The notes under the pieces were generated by a model, which saw only the letters and a program-made list of their open reading frames with translations, made no database searches and had not been told where the DNA came from. 64,000 nucleotides of DNA from Perognathus longimembris pacificus (taxonomy: Eukaryota; Chordata; Mammalia; Rodentia; Heteromyidae). Below, piece by piece: positions 10,396 through 19,839 of this stretch. The translations under genes were made by a program, and so were the position numbers. Where the stretch lies: NCBI RefSeq assembly GCF_023159225.1, contig NC_063167.1, forward strand, positions 7,037,734-7,101,733. The letters are read 5' to 3'. Position 1 is the stretch's first letter. The number at the start of each line of letters is the position of its first letter.

Positions 10396-10620
10396 GGCCG
10401 GGCGCAGTGCCTCACTCCCATCACCCTGGCTGCTCTGGAGGCTGAGATCGAAAGATGGCGGCCTGGGAAGAAAACTGCCTGAAATTCTGATCACCAGCCA
10501 GCCACCAAAAAAGGCAGAAGTGGAGGTGTGGTTCAATGGCCAGAGTGCTGGTCATGAGTGAAAAAAAAGCTCAGGGAGAGTGCCCAGGCTCTGAGTTCAA
10601 GCCCAAGTACTGGCACGCGT
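10396..10620 (+). mobile_element. B1-Geo SINE
   Basis: It starts 'GCCGGGCGCAGTGCCTCAC', has linker 'CACCAGCCAGCCACCAAAAA', Geo 'GGTGTGGTTCAATGGCCAG', and ends 'GCTCTGAGTTCAAGCCCAAG'. A CA tract forms the tail. Confidence 0.88.
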
Positions 10621-10627
10621 GCGCACG

Positions 10628-10667
<40 letters not shown>
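10621..10667. repeat. (CA)n microsatellite
   Basis: GCAC units grade into about 17 CA units at the SINE tail. Confidence 0.95.
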
Positions 10668-10668
<1 letters not shown>

Positions 10669-10930
10669 CACACTGGGACTGAGGACCGTGCAGATTCCAG
10701 AAGTTGGAGGCTTCCTCCAGACTTCTTTACAGTTCAGCCTGACGGCAAGTCTTGACAGCAGAGCCCAAGTCGGCGGGTGGGCGAGCTCTTAGCATCTACC
10801 TATGAAGAGTGGAGGCATGGATGCAGGCCGAGCCAACACAGGGGGCTCCCAACGGGCCATGGGGGGGGGTGGGGGGCTCCATCCTGGGAGAAAAGCAAAA
10901 CCAACTGTAGCCAAGAATTGTGGCTAGGGA

Positions 10931-11520
10931 GGCTGGGTGCTAGTGGCTCACACCCGTAATCCTAGCTATTCCTGAGCTATGAGGATCATGGTTCAAAGCC
11001 AGCCATGGCAGGAGAGTCCAGGAGACTCTTATCTCCATAACTAACAGTGTTGTAGCGAGCACAGCTGGCTCCATCTTGACTAGGGAGACATGGTAGGAAA
11101 TGTTGGGGGAAGTAGATTAGGTCAACCTGACCCCCAAATTCTGCTTCTGTGAACGGCTTAACTTGTTTGTTGCTTGCTCTACCTCCTGCGTCAAGCCCCT
11201 ACATCTGTGCTGCACTTTTACCTTTATAAACTCCAGTCTGAGGACTGCTCGGGGTCACCGTGGCAGTGCCCGAGTCTGTGCTGCGTTCCTGGCCGGGCCG
11301 TTCACTTTATGCTTCCCCAATAAACCCATCTTTTTGCTTAAGACTGTCTGAGTGGTGGGCTCTTGGAGGGACGGGGACTCCCCTCCCTCAACCCCATAAC
11401 AACAGAAGTAGAGAATATGGCTCAAGTACCACTTGACACTCTACCAGAGTGTCAACCTTGAGCAAAAAAGTGAAGAGACAGCACCCCGGGCCTGAGTTCA
11501 AGCCCCAGTACTGGCATAAA
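10931..11520 (+). mobile_element. B1-Geo SINE split by a solo LTR
   Basis: The B1 half and linker (10931-11047, 'GTAATCCTAGCTATTCCTGAG') and the Geo half (11402-11520, ending 'GGGCCTGAGTTCAAGCCCCA') are one insertion interrupted by the LTR at 11048-11401. The ACAG linker tetramer is repeated on both sides of the LTR. Confidence 0.92.
11048..11401 (+). mobile_element. Solo LTR, class I ERV, with clean target duplication
   Basis: 354 bp from TGTTGTAG to CATAACA. It has 'GGCTCCATCTTG' near the 5' end, a TATA box 'TTTATAAA' (about 11223-11230), AATAAA (11319-11324) and a U5 containing 'GTCTGAGTGGTGGGCTCTTG'. Flanking ACAG at 11044-11047 and 11402-11405 is the 4-bp duplication expected for gammaretrovirus-like integration. 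U5 is similar to the provirus LTR at 24036-24473, so the two families are related. No viral coding sequence is present. Confidence 0.9.
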
Positions 11521-11669
11521 ACAACAAGCACACTAAAACTAAAGGTCCCTTCCCATCTCCCATTTGCCCTTACTCAAGTTCACACCATTTGTGGGTGATG
11601 GCTTCCTGCCTGTCACCTCTTTCTGCAGCCCACCCCATGGCAGGGAAGGGTCAGGTGGGCACCAAAAGC

Positions 11670-11750
11670 TTGGGCTTGGGTCCAGAATGTCTGGAGTTCG
11701 AATCCTGCTTCCAGCATCTCCACCTATGAGAAGAGAAAGTCAGTGGCCCA
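11670..11750 (+). mobile_element. MIR SINE fragment
   Basis: 'GTCTGGAGTTCGAATCCTGC' followed by 'TTCCAGCATCTCCACC' matches the MIR central region loosely. Confidence 0.45.
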
Positions 11751-11889
11751 GGACGGAGCTGCTGGTCCTGGGGGGGGGGGCATGCTCCCAGCAACCCCCC
11801 CCCCGCTGGGTGGGTATGAGGACCGCCCTCCCTGCCCTTGGGCTTCACAGCGGCAGGCCTGGAGGGGCCCAAGAGGGTTCCCAAGTTGC

Positions 11890-12100
11890 CCCACGTTTAT
11901 GAGGCTGAGCGGGAGAGGACGAGCCCTATTAAGTGTAATGGGGTTGTATAGAGATTAATGTGAGGCTGTGGAAGTAGCTAAGGCAAGTCATTTCGCCAGT
12001 TAATATGCACATTTAAGGAACGGTTGGAGGGTGTGAAAACATTTAACAGGAATGCTAATTTCAGCAGGAGAGATAAATTGTGAGAAGGAGAACTTGCCAG
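11890..12100. promoter_or_regulatory. AT-rich island, candidate enhancer
   Basis: Contains 'CCACGTTTATGAGG', 'AGATTAATGTGAGG', 'CCAGTTAATATGCACATTT', 'ACATTTAACAGGAATGC' and 'GCTAATTTCAG', i.e. several homeodomain-type cores in repeat-free DNA between GC-rich flanks. Among the clearer islands in the first 20 kb. Confidence 0.45.
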
Positions 12101-12734
12101 AAGGACGGAGCCGGGTGGGGCTGGGAGGATGGGGCCCCTTCCCCGTGACAGAGGCCCAGCTTGGAAGGGGCACAAGACCTGTGGGGAGCCCCAAGCAGAA
12201 ACTGGCAGGGTGGAGGGCTCTGGGTCTAGCTTGGGGGTCTACACTGGCTTGGAACCTTCCAGAAGGGGCGGTTGTTACTTGTATTTGTGCAGAACCAAGG
12301 CTGCAGCTCCGAGGGGCTTCCCGGAAGAGGCGTTGCTGATAGCACCTTGCAGTCCCCCGTGGAAAGGAGTCCAGTGGTTGCGGGGGAAACTTTTCAACCA
12401 GGAGAGAAAGAGGCCGGACGCCAAGGCAGGGAACACCCGGGCTCCCCGCTACCAGTGTCTGGATTCCATCAGCGTCCTGAGGAGCAAGAAGGGGCCAAGG
12501 ACTCCCACAGCAGGCTGACTGGAGGCTGGACGGGGCCCTCCTGGTCTCCCGCCTTGTCGTCCTCCTCCCCCTCACCCCCCCCTTTTCCAGCCTGACACCA
12601 GCCATCTCTCGGGGGGCCTCTGAGCTCTAGGACCCCAACCCTCCCTTCCACATGCCCTTCCAGTTCCTCAGAGGCCCCCCAGTGGAGAACGGAGCCGGCC
12701 AGCTGAGATCGCCGGGCTCTCGGCGTGCCCGGTG
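12101..12734. other. GC-rich unique sequence
   Basis: Nothing recognised. Open frames on both strands look like composition effects. Confidence 0.5.
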
Positions 12735-12950
12735 CAGTCATGAATGACGCCTCCTGGCTCCCAGCGCGTCTTTAATTCCTGTGCTCCAGCCGCTCGGCAG
12801 TCCGCAGCACTTGCCCCCGCGCCCGTGGTCACTTCGCTCCCTTAATGGCCTTTTATGGCGGGACCTTCTGGAGAGCGCTTCCCGGCCTGCGTAAATCACG
12901 CCTGCCTGCCCGAGGCTGCGCTGGGCTTTTATGAACTTCTAACAGGGAGG
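12735..12950. promoter_or_regulatory. Mixed island, candidate enhancer
   Basis: Words include 'GCAGTCATGAATGACG', 'CGTCTTTAATTCCTG', 'CCTTAATGGCCTTTTATGGC', 'GCGTAAATCACGCC' and 'CTTTTATGAACTTC'. TTTATG/TTTAT cores recur, as in posterior-HOX binding sites. Function is inferred. Confidence 0.42.
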
Positions 12951-12971
12951 CCCGCGAGGACCACGGTCCTC

Positions 12972-13395
12972 CGCTCCCCTCCCCCGTCCACCCACTGCCC
13001 CCCATCCCCCTAGCTGGGGACCGTGTGACCCCTCGCCCCGCCCAGTCCACCCACTACCCCCCTGCCCCCCCACCTGGCTGGGGACCGTGTGACCCCTCGC
13101 CCCGCCCAGTCCACCCACTGCCCCCCTGCCCCCCACCTGGCTGGAGGCCGTGACCCCTCCCCCCACCCAGTTTACCCACTGCTCCCCTCCCACCACCTGG
13201 CTGGGGACCGTGAGACCCCTCCCCCTGCCCAGTCCACCCACTGCCCCCCTCCTGCCTGGCTGGGGATGGTGTGATCCCTCCCCCTGCCCAGTCCACACAC
13301 TGCCCCCCCCACCACTGGGCTGGGGACTCTGTGACCCCTCCCCCCGCCCAGTCCATGCACTGCCCCCCCACCAGGCTGGGGACCGGGCTCTGCCC
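12972..13395. repeat. ~60-bp GC-rich minisatellite, about 7 units
   Basis: Each unit is built on 'CCGCCCAGTCCACCCACTGC', a C run, 'ACCTGGCTGGGGACCGTG' and 'TGACCCCTC'. Units differ by small indels (about 58-64 bp) and by substitutions, so the array is not young. It gives long false ORFs on both strands. Confidence 0.92.
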
Positions 13396-14312
13396 CTCCC
13401 CCACACCATCGCCTGCAGGTGGGCAGGGGCCGGGAGGCTGGGGCTGGGAGCTGGGCCCAGGACGGGCCGGGAGCCTGTGCCAGGATCCCTGGGCAGACAC
13501 AGGACAGAAGCTCAGCACCTTCAGCCCAGCCTGCTGACCCAGTACCCCGCCTCTCCACCCCAGCACACTCAGACCCCTTCAGCCCCCCCACTTCCACCTT
13601 GACCTCTGACCCCCCCCCGCATCCCCGCTCTGTCCATCCCCCCACCTGGCCCTCCTTCCCTGGCCCCTCAGGTGTCAGCACACAGGTGGCCTCTCCCGAT
13701 GCCCCTGCCCGCAGCCGTCCCCCTCCATTTGCCCCCGTGTGTTGTGTCCACGCGTTGCTCATTTCCGCCCCAGCGCCCCCCCCCAAGCAGGTCGGGCGGA
13801 TCCATGAGGCCAAGGCAGGCCCTGCTCGCCGCGCCCACCCCGCACCCAGGGCAAAGCCATGGCGGCCCGCTGGTGGAAGGACTGCGTGAAGACCAGAACG
13901 TCCGCATGGCAGCCCTCAGATCTCCTCCTCCCGGGCAGCCGGGATTCCAGGCGTAGCCGCGGGGCCGGGGCCACGCATGGGTCTGTGCCTCACCCTGGAA
14001 CGTCTGCCTTCGCTGGGGGACCTTCAGGCCAGCCAGGGAGGGACAAGAGTCCCCTGGCCCCCACGGAGGTGGTGGCTGCGCCAGGCAGGGCCCAGCCCTG
14101 GCCCTGGGGGCGGCACGTTCGTCCAGCTCCTCTTCTGCCTCGGGGACTGGAGACCGGGGAGCAACACAGAGTGGAGCCTGGGAGGGAGGGGCCGGAGGGG
14201 ACACTGAGGCAGGCTGCTTGGGGTGGTGCGGGTGGGGACAAGGAGGCCTGACCCCGGCGCTAGCTGACACCCCGCTTGGCCCCGGTGTGAGCCCCGGAGG
14301 AGCCCGAGGGAC
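13396..14312. other. C-rich unique sequence with one B1 remnant
   Basis: Mostly C-rich DNA without gene signals. Positions 13913-13972 ('CTCAGATCTCCTCCTCCCGG', 'CCGGGATTCCAGGCG') look like a minus-strand B1 half. Confidence 0.45.
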
Positions 14313-14425
14313 AGAGTCAAGCTATTCTCGTTCCAAAGGAAAGATCTGCTGCCACCATTATTTTTAGAGGGAACAGCGCCTTGTCACCTCCTGAAACACC
14401 TGTCCCAGCAAACAGCAGCTCTGCC
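14313..14425. promoter_or_regulatory. Candidate enhancer with a MEF2-type site
   Basis: TTATTTTTAG at 14358-14367 fits the MEF2 consensus YTAWWWWTAR exactly. It lies in a repeat-free, less GC-rich block ('AAGCTATTCTCGTTCC', 'GAGGGAACAGCGCCTTG'). Regulatory function is inferred. Confidence 0.42.
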
Positions 14426-14967
14426 GGGGGTGGGGGTGGTGATGCTGTGACTGCCCGCCCTCCCCCACCCCGGCTCTGCTCTGCCCACCCGACACATTCC
14501 AGCAGGGCCCTTCTTCCGTGGTCCGGTTCGGAGCCACCCTCGTTTTCCTTCCCACGGCCTGGATGGGCCCGTTCCCCCTGCCCGCGCCTCCCCCCCCACC
14601 AGTCCCGCCGCCCCCCAGTCCCGCACCCCCCCCCCCCGCGCCCTCCATCCTCCGCCCTGCGCCAGCCCCGGAGCTCTCCAGCTGTGACTTGTGGAGATTT
14701 CCAAGGCGCAGGGGGGCCCCGAGGCTCCCGCCACACTTGTTGGTGGGGAGGACACACAATGGCCCTCAGCTTCCCCTCCAGGGACTCCGGGGACCCGCGG
14801 CAAGTCTCACCCTTCTTCCTGGCTCCCTGGCTCTGCCACCTCCCGCCCTGGTCCAGAGGGTGTGAAAGGCGGGGGGGGGGCAGTGGGCACCCAGCCCCAC
14901 GCCCGCTGAGGTCCCCACACTGCACTGACCCCTCAGGCCCTGGGCTGAGCCACGGCCTTCTGCTCAC
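14426..14967. other. GC-rich unique sequence
   Basis: Several long C runs (14588-14640). No repeats or exons recognised. Confidence 0.5.
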
Positions 14968-15042
14968 GGACAGGGAGGGGCTTGGAGGCTCAGAGATGTT
15001 AAGCTCTTTGCCAGAAGTCACACAGCAGCAGGGTCTGGGCGG
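14968..15042 (-). mobile_element. MIR SINE fragment
   Basis: 'GGAGGCTCAGAGATGTTAAG' with 'CCAGAAGTCACACAGCAG' is the reverse of the MIR 'tgtgac...cttaacctctctgagcctc' core. Confidence 0.65.
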
Positions 15043-15046
15043 CTCC

Positions 15047-15051
<5 letters not shown>

Positions 15052-15084
<33 letters not shown>
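15052..15084. repeat. (GT)n microsatellite
   Basis: About 16 GT units. Confidence 0.95.
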
Positions 15085-15086
<2 letters not shown>

Positions 15087-15352
15087 GTTGCCCCATATAG
15101 GATGGCAGATATGGGTGGGCATTTCTGGAGGCAGGGCCTGGGAAAGGGGTGCAGACATGGAAGGGTGGGGTGTAGACATGAGGTTGGCTACTGGAATTGC
15201 AGGTGTATGGTGGAGGAAATTCAGCCACGTGTGTTGCGTGTTAATTCCAGGTGAAGGAAATCACCTAAGTACTATACCTACTCCCCCCCTCCAACCCCCA
15301 CACCCCAGGGTTCCTTCCGGCCTGACCACCCATGGGCGCTGTCACCTCCACT

Positions 15353-15372
15353 GCGGCCCCCAGGGGGCGCTC
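15353..15372 (+). promoter_or_regulatory. Candidate CTCF site, forward
   Basis: GCGGCCCCCAGGGGGCGCTC matches the CTCF core CCAGGGGGCGCT fully, with good flanks. Binding is inferred from sequence. Confidence 0.55.
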
Positions 15373-15396
15373 TGCCCCCCCCTCCCCGGCCCCCAG

Positions 15397-15535
15397 GGCT
15401 GCAGCAGCCAGACCCCAGGGAAAGTTTGCTTTTTATTTACACTGATTTATTATCAAACAACTAGAACAGGCTTCAAAGTAAGTTAAATGAGAAGAGATCT
15501 TCAGTTGCCGTCTCATAAATCAAGGGGCAGACAAA
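15397..15535. other. AT-rich block: candidate exon, 3' end or enhancer
   Basis: On the plus strand, a C-rich tract ending CCCCCAG precedes 81 nt (27 codons) without a stop, followed by AAA|GTAAGT at 15478, a strong donor. Read on the minus strand, the same block contains 'AATAAATCAGTGTAAATAAAA', which could be tandem poly-A signals of a 3' UTR. As DNA it is a repeat-free AT-rich island with homeodomain-like words ('CTGATTTATTATC'). The three readings cannot be separated here. Confidence 0.35.
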
Positions 15536-15609
15536 GAAAGAGAGAAACAAAGAAATCACAGCCAGCCAGGAAACAGATGGGGGGGGGAGAGGGGGAGAGG
15601 GAGACAGAA

Positions 15610-15613
<4 letters not shown>

Positions 15614-15667
<54 letters not shown>
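15614..15667. repeat. (GA)n microsatellite
   Basis: About 27 GA units, preceded by imperfect purine sequence from 15580. Confidence 0.95.
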
Positions 15668-15670
<3 letters not shown>

Positions 15671-15897
15671 CAGCCCAACCCTCCCCACGCTGTCCCCGGG
15701 CAGGAGAGACTCCCCAATGTCCATAAAGAGATGGGACTGGAGTCTGGTGTAAGACCTGTCAGCCGATCAGTGCTTGTGCTCTGTGTGCGTGCACACACGT
15801 GTGCGCAGGTGCGCGGCCCGGGTCCCTGGTCCCCTTCCCCGTGCTCCTGGCAGGCTTGCATCCCCTTGCCTGATGGACGGCTGCTCCCGAGCCCGCC

Positions 15898-15960
15898 ACG
15901 TTGTCTTCCCATCTCAGCCTGCAGATTGACAGGTCCATAAATCACCGCGCAAGGCGGGGC
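15898..15960. promoter_or_regulatory. MEIS plus PBX-HOX composite site
   Basis: TGACAG (15927-15932, MEIS/TALE) is followed 4 bp later by ATAAATCA (15937-15944), whose complement TGATTTAT is the PBX-posterior HOX consensus. The combined 18 bp is unlikely by chance. The surrounding DNA is unique and GC-rich. Confidence 0.5.
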
Positions 15961-16038
15961 AGGGGCCAGGGTCGAGGTGCTGACGCAGCCCCGGGGTGCT
16001 GGGCTTGGTGGGGAATTACTGGGGCATGGAAGCATGTT

Positions 16039-16062
16039 CCCTCCCTCCCTCCCTCCCTCCCT
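16039..16062. repeat. (CCCT)n simple repeat
   Basis: Six CCCT units. Confidence 0.9.
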
Positions 16063-16332
16063 GCCTCTCTCTGCCTGCTTCAATGAAGCATCTCACCTGT
16101 GTGGCCACCAGTGTCTCACCGGCTTCATCCTAGACTTATCTGGCTCCCTGGGAGGTGGAGGAGTAGGTGGACTATTTAGCTGCTGGGATTTAGGTTAGAC
16201 TGAAGGAAGGACTTACTTGGATGAGGATCCATATTGGAAGGGGGGCAGGGAAATGGTGAACCCCGGGCACCCCGGGAGTTGGTGAGGCTGGCAGGGATTC
16301 TGACTGGCAGTTGGGTACAGGGCACTTGCGGT

Positions 16333-16445
16333 GTTCTGGTGGTTCTTTGGTGATACGAGTCTCAGAGACTTTCCTGCCCAGGCTGGCTTAGAACCTGGAG
16401 CCTCAGATCTCAGCTTCCTCAGCAGCTGGGATTCCAGGCGTGGGA
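16333..16445 (-). mobile_element. B1-Geo SINE, B1 half and linker only
   Basis: Linker 'TCTGGTGGTTCTTTGGTGAT' then reverse B1 'CTCAGATCTCAGCTTCCTC' and 'GCTGGGATTCCAGGCGTGGG'. The Geo half is absent. Confidence 0.75.
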
Positions 16446-17559
16446 CGTGAAGGGCAACGCTCAGCAGGGCAGACACAGAGGCCTCGCCATGAAGCACGGA
16501 GGTCGTGCAGGCAGGCAAGACACACCCTTTCCCACGCCTGTGTCTCCGTCCACAAAACCCCACCCTGGCCCACGCTCACTCATCTGACCCACGGGCTTCC
16601 AGACCCCTCTCCCCTCGGCAGACTCCCACTCCTGGCGTGAGGAGATGGTGACCCCTGCATTCTAATGGGGCAGAGCCTGCAGGACACAGGCATGTTGTGA
16701 GCTAACGCTGTGGAAGAAACCAAGTGAAGAGCGGTGGGGTGGGTGGGGTGCGCAGGGACCGGCTATCCTGAGGCACTGGGAAGGGAAGGGCTGAGTGCGC
16801 CGCATGGCTAACAGGAAGAAGCATGAGGCAGCGAGTACGGCATGTGCAAAGGTCCTGAGGCAGGGGCGTGTGTGATGAACCCCAGGAAGTGCTGGAGTTG
16901 AGATTGGAGCCGGGGAGCGAGGCTGGTGGGAGAGGCCATCGCAGAGGAGACTGGAGTTTGTTGTAAGGTTTCCCCCGTCCCCCTTCCCCGCTCTGGCCAA
17001 TGCACAGGTGCAGGTCACCTGTACCATTTGTTCCAGCGTTCCGGATGGCGCAAGCTCCCCGATGTGTCCCCTCGTTCAGGACCTAGAGGTCAGCAAGCCT
17101 GGGGCGTAGTCCTCCGCTTGACGGCTGCCCGCTGCTGGTCTCTGATCCACAGCAAGCAGCTATGACTTGTTAATTTTTTAAAAAATTCTTTATTGCCGCA
17201 CACACAGAGAGAGTTTAATGCTGGCAACCTCGGCCCAACCTGGATCGGTGTTTCTTTTCTAAATGTGGCCCCGGGACTCCCGGAGGTTCTGTGCTTGCTG
17301 CAGGCACACGGACAGATGGTGTGGGGGACAGGGAGGAGGGCGGCTGGCCACTGGCTCCATGAGCAGCTTTGCAAGTGTGCTTCTTTTGGAATTAGAAATG
17401 GGGGGGGGGGGACAGGAAGGGAGGGAGGCAAGGAGAGAGGGAAAACACCATCCACAGAGGGCTACAACACTGAAGGCTTTTCCCAAAGGCCACCACCAGC
17501 ATGAGTGGAACAGATGAACACATGGCACACATACCACATCCTCGCAGACTCCTGCCACG
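16446..17559. other. Unique or unclassified sequence
   Basis: Mixed composition. Around 16780-16930 a purine-rich stretch ('GTGCAAAGGTCCTGAGGCAG') resembles an old interspersed repeat I cannot name. An AT-rich spot at 17165-17200 ('TTAATTTTTTAAAAAATTCT') is noted. No exon seen. Confidence 0.4.
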
Positions 17560-17648
17560 ACAGACATCCTTCATCCATCACAGAGCTCCTCCACACTGCC
17601 CCCCCCCCCCACCATGGCAGACATCCTTCATCCATCACAGAGCTCCTC
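17560..17648. repeat. Near-tandem 35-bp duplication
   Basis: 'CAGACATCCTTCATCCATCA' plus 'CAGAGCTCCTC' occurs twice, about 50 bp apart, separated by a C run. Confidence 0.85.
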
Positions 17649-17965
17649 TACCCCGGGCCCCCATGCAACCCTTCGGTCCTGGAAAGCCCCCCACGCGGGG
17701 CTGAGCTGTCCTGGGCGTCTCCGGGGTGGAGGGTGGGCTGGGCGCGGTTGGGGGGGGGGGAGTTCAGGACCTGGAATCCCGTCCTCGGAAGTCCAGCCGC
17801 TTCGGGGCGCGGTGTGAGCGCGCTGGGCAGCGCCTCTAGCAGGGGAAGCCAAAGCAAGCCCGTGGCCTCGAAGGCTGCGCCTGGCGGCCGGGTGGCGGGG
17901 GCCCCGCTCCCCCCTGCCCCTGCAGGTGCTCTACCCCTACCTGCCTGGGCCTGGGGCCACTCGGT

Positions 17966-17990
17966 GAGACAGACAGACAGACAGACAGAC
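17966..17990. repeat. (AGAC)n simple repeat
   Basis: Six AGAC units inside the CpG island. Confidence 0.95.
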
Positions 17991-18722
17991 CTGGGTCCAT
18001 TGCCTCCGTTTCATCGTGTGCGGGAGGGCGACGGCGCCGGGCCCCTCGGCCCCCCGAACCCCGCGCGTCTTCGCCTCTAAAGCGGAGCGCAGGCGGCCGG
18101 CCACGCCACGGAAAAGCCCCCCGGCCTTGTGACCTCCGGGGCGCTGGGCTGGTGAGGGGGGGCCGGGGCCGTGCACGCCCTGGCAGCGCTCTCGCCCGGT
18201 CGATTCTCCGGACTCCAGCTCTGTCTATGGACGAGGACGGCTGGGCACCGAGAGGTTAAGTCACAGGGCGCGCAGCCAGGCCGAGGCCCGGCACCCTGGA
18301 CACGAGCCTAAGCCGGGGCCCACGGGGCCCACGGGGCCCACGGGGCCCCGGGCGGCGGCCTGACCCGGCTCGGGGTTTGGGCAGCGTCCGAGAAGGCACC
18401 CCGGGGAGGAGACATGGCCCGGGGGCCCGAGGGGTGCGGGGCACTGGCAGGCACCGGCGGGCGGGCGGGGGGCTCCGGGGGTGGCTGGTCTTTGGTTGGG
18501 ACCGGGGCCGGGTGTGGGTGCCGCTGGGACGCGGCTCGCTCTCCTCTCGGGCCTGGAGTTCGGGGTCGCAGCCGGAGGCGCAGAGCCTGGGCGCCTCCCA
18601 GGCCCGGGCCTGGCCCATGCGGGCTTCCGCAGGAGGGTGGTATGCGGGGCGTGCGTGCGTGCGTGCGTGCGAGCGTGAGCGCGGGAGGGCCCAGGCGGCT
18701 GCCGCCCCCCCCCCCCAGGCTC

Positions 18723-18812
18723 ATGAATATTCCACAGCGGCGCCCACCACACGTTCACTCATCGATTATTTATTCGCGAAGTAACGAACGCGCCATCAAT
18801 AATGAGAGAGCC
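18723..18812. promoter_or_regulatory. AT-rich element inside the CpG island
   Basis: A sharply bounded block with 'CATGAATATTCCACAG' (contains ATTCCA, a TEAD-type word), 'CATCGATTATTTATTCGCG' and 'GCCATCAATAATGAGAG'. It retains CpGs within AT-rich sequence, which is unusual for neutral DNA. Probably a conserved regulatory core. Confidence 0.5.
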
Positions 18813-18920
18813 GGCGGCCCAGCTGCGCCCGCCGCCTGCAGCCCACCCAGCCCAGGTGAGCGGCGGGGGCTGCGGGAACCACACGGCACGCCCTCTCCCA
18901 GGGCCCGCGCGGGGGGGCGA

Positions 18921-19250
18921 GGGCGGGGCTCGGCGGGGCCTGAGGGCGGGGCCATCTGTGGAGGGCGGGGCCCGGTGGGTAAGGGCGGGGCTTTGCGGGC
19001 GGGGGCGGGGCTCTGTGGGCGGGGGCGGGGCTCTGCGGGGAGGCAGCGCTCTTCGGGGGCGGGGCTTTGCGGGTGAGGGCGGGGCTCGGCGGGGCCTGAG
19101 GGCGGGGCCATGTGTGGAGGGCGGGGCCCGGTGGGTGAGGGCGGGGCTTTGCGGGCGGGGGCGGGGCTTTGTAGGCGGGGGGCAGCGCTCTGCGGGGGCG
19201 GGGCTTTGTGGGCGAGCGGGGCTTTGCGGGCGAGGGGCGGGGCCCGTGGG
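18921..19250. repeat. 156-bp tandem duplication rich in GC boxes
   Basis: A 156-bp unit starting at 18921 repeats from 19077 (about 2.1 copies). Both copies share the CTCGGCGGGGCCTGA and GGCAGCGCTCT landmarks. Some 14 GGGCGGGGC words (SP/KLF sites) occur in about 330 bp, and the G runs fit G-quadruplex patterns. Confidence 0.9.
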
Positions 19251-19339
19251 GGGGCTGCACCTGTTCCCCCGGGGCTTAGTGATGGAGGGACGCCCATATC
19301 CTCCAGCGTCCTCACTTAGACTCGAAGCCGGTCTTCACC

Positions 19340-19556
19340 AGACAGGACGGTGGCTCACGCCTGTAATCCCAGCTCCTCGGGAGGCTGAGATCTGAGGATC
19401 ACAGTTCAAAGCCAGCCGGGGCAGGAAAGCTCTCCAGTGAACCAGCAGGAAGCCAGAAGTGGCGCAGAAATGGCGGCCAGGGGTGGTAGAGCACTAGCCT
19501 GAGCACAAAATCCGGGAGGACGCCCAGGTCCTGAGTTCAAGCCTCAGGACTGACGA
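19340..19556 (+). mobile_element. B1-Geo SINE
   Basis: 'GGTGGCTCACGCCTGTAATC' B1 start, 'GCCAGAAGTGGCGCAG' Geo start, ending 'GTCCTGAGTTCAAGCCTCAG'. Well preserved. Confidence 0.9.
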
Positions 19557-19557
19557 A

Positions 19558-19626
19558 AGAAAGAGAGGAGGAAGGAAGGAAGGGAGGGAGGGAGGGAGGG
19601 AGGGGGGAGGGAGGAAGGAGGGAAGA
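19558..19626. repeat. (GGGA/GGAA)n purine repeat
   Basis: Forms the tail of the preceding SINE. Confidence 0.92.
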
Positions 19627-19627
19627 G

Positions 19628-19672
19628 GGGCTGGGAATGTGGCTTAGTGGTCCAGTGGCTGCCTAGCCCTCA
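19628..19672 (+). mobile_element. ID-like SINE fragment
   Basis: 'GGGCTGGGAATGTGGCTTAG' is the 5' end of an ID/IDL tRNA-derived element, truncated after about 45 bp. Confidence 0.65.
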
Positions 19673-19839
19673 CTCCTCCCTCGAGGCCTTCCTCTCCTTG
19701 CTCCCGCTCCCCTCTCCCGTGGCCAGGCCCTGCTCCTTCCTCACCTGCTGCCCCCCCTCTGCTCCCCACCTCCCTGTTCCCCCCTCTGCTCCCCGGGAAG
19801 GGAAAGGAGCCCCCTTCCCCCCCCCCACTGGCTTCCAGA

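Larger units (their letters stand above)
17690..19260. promoter_or_regulatory. CpG island
   Basis: CpG is dense and GC content very high over about 1.5 kb, far above the flanks. The island holds a short MIR-like remnant (about 18215-18290), (GCGT)n near 18656, an AT-rich element at 18723-18812 and a GC-box array at 18921-19250. CCCAG|GTGAGC at 18851-18860 is a good donor downstream of an ATG at 18802, so a first exon is possible but unproven. Confidence 0.7.

Noticed and set aside
12939..13813. Gly/Trp-rich minus-strand ORFs of 156-213 codons
   Set aside because: They read through the ~60-bp minisatellite and nearby C-rich DNA. No independent sign of coding.
14317..15228. 303-codon minus-strand ORF
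   Set aside because: It spans a GT microsatellite, a MIR fragment and GC-rich DNA. No domain or splice support.
18414..19395. Long frames on both strands of the CpG island
   Set aside because: Stop-poor GC-rich sequence and GC-box repeats. Only the short segment ending at the donor near 18855 was kept as a candidate.
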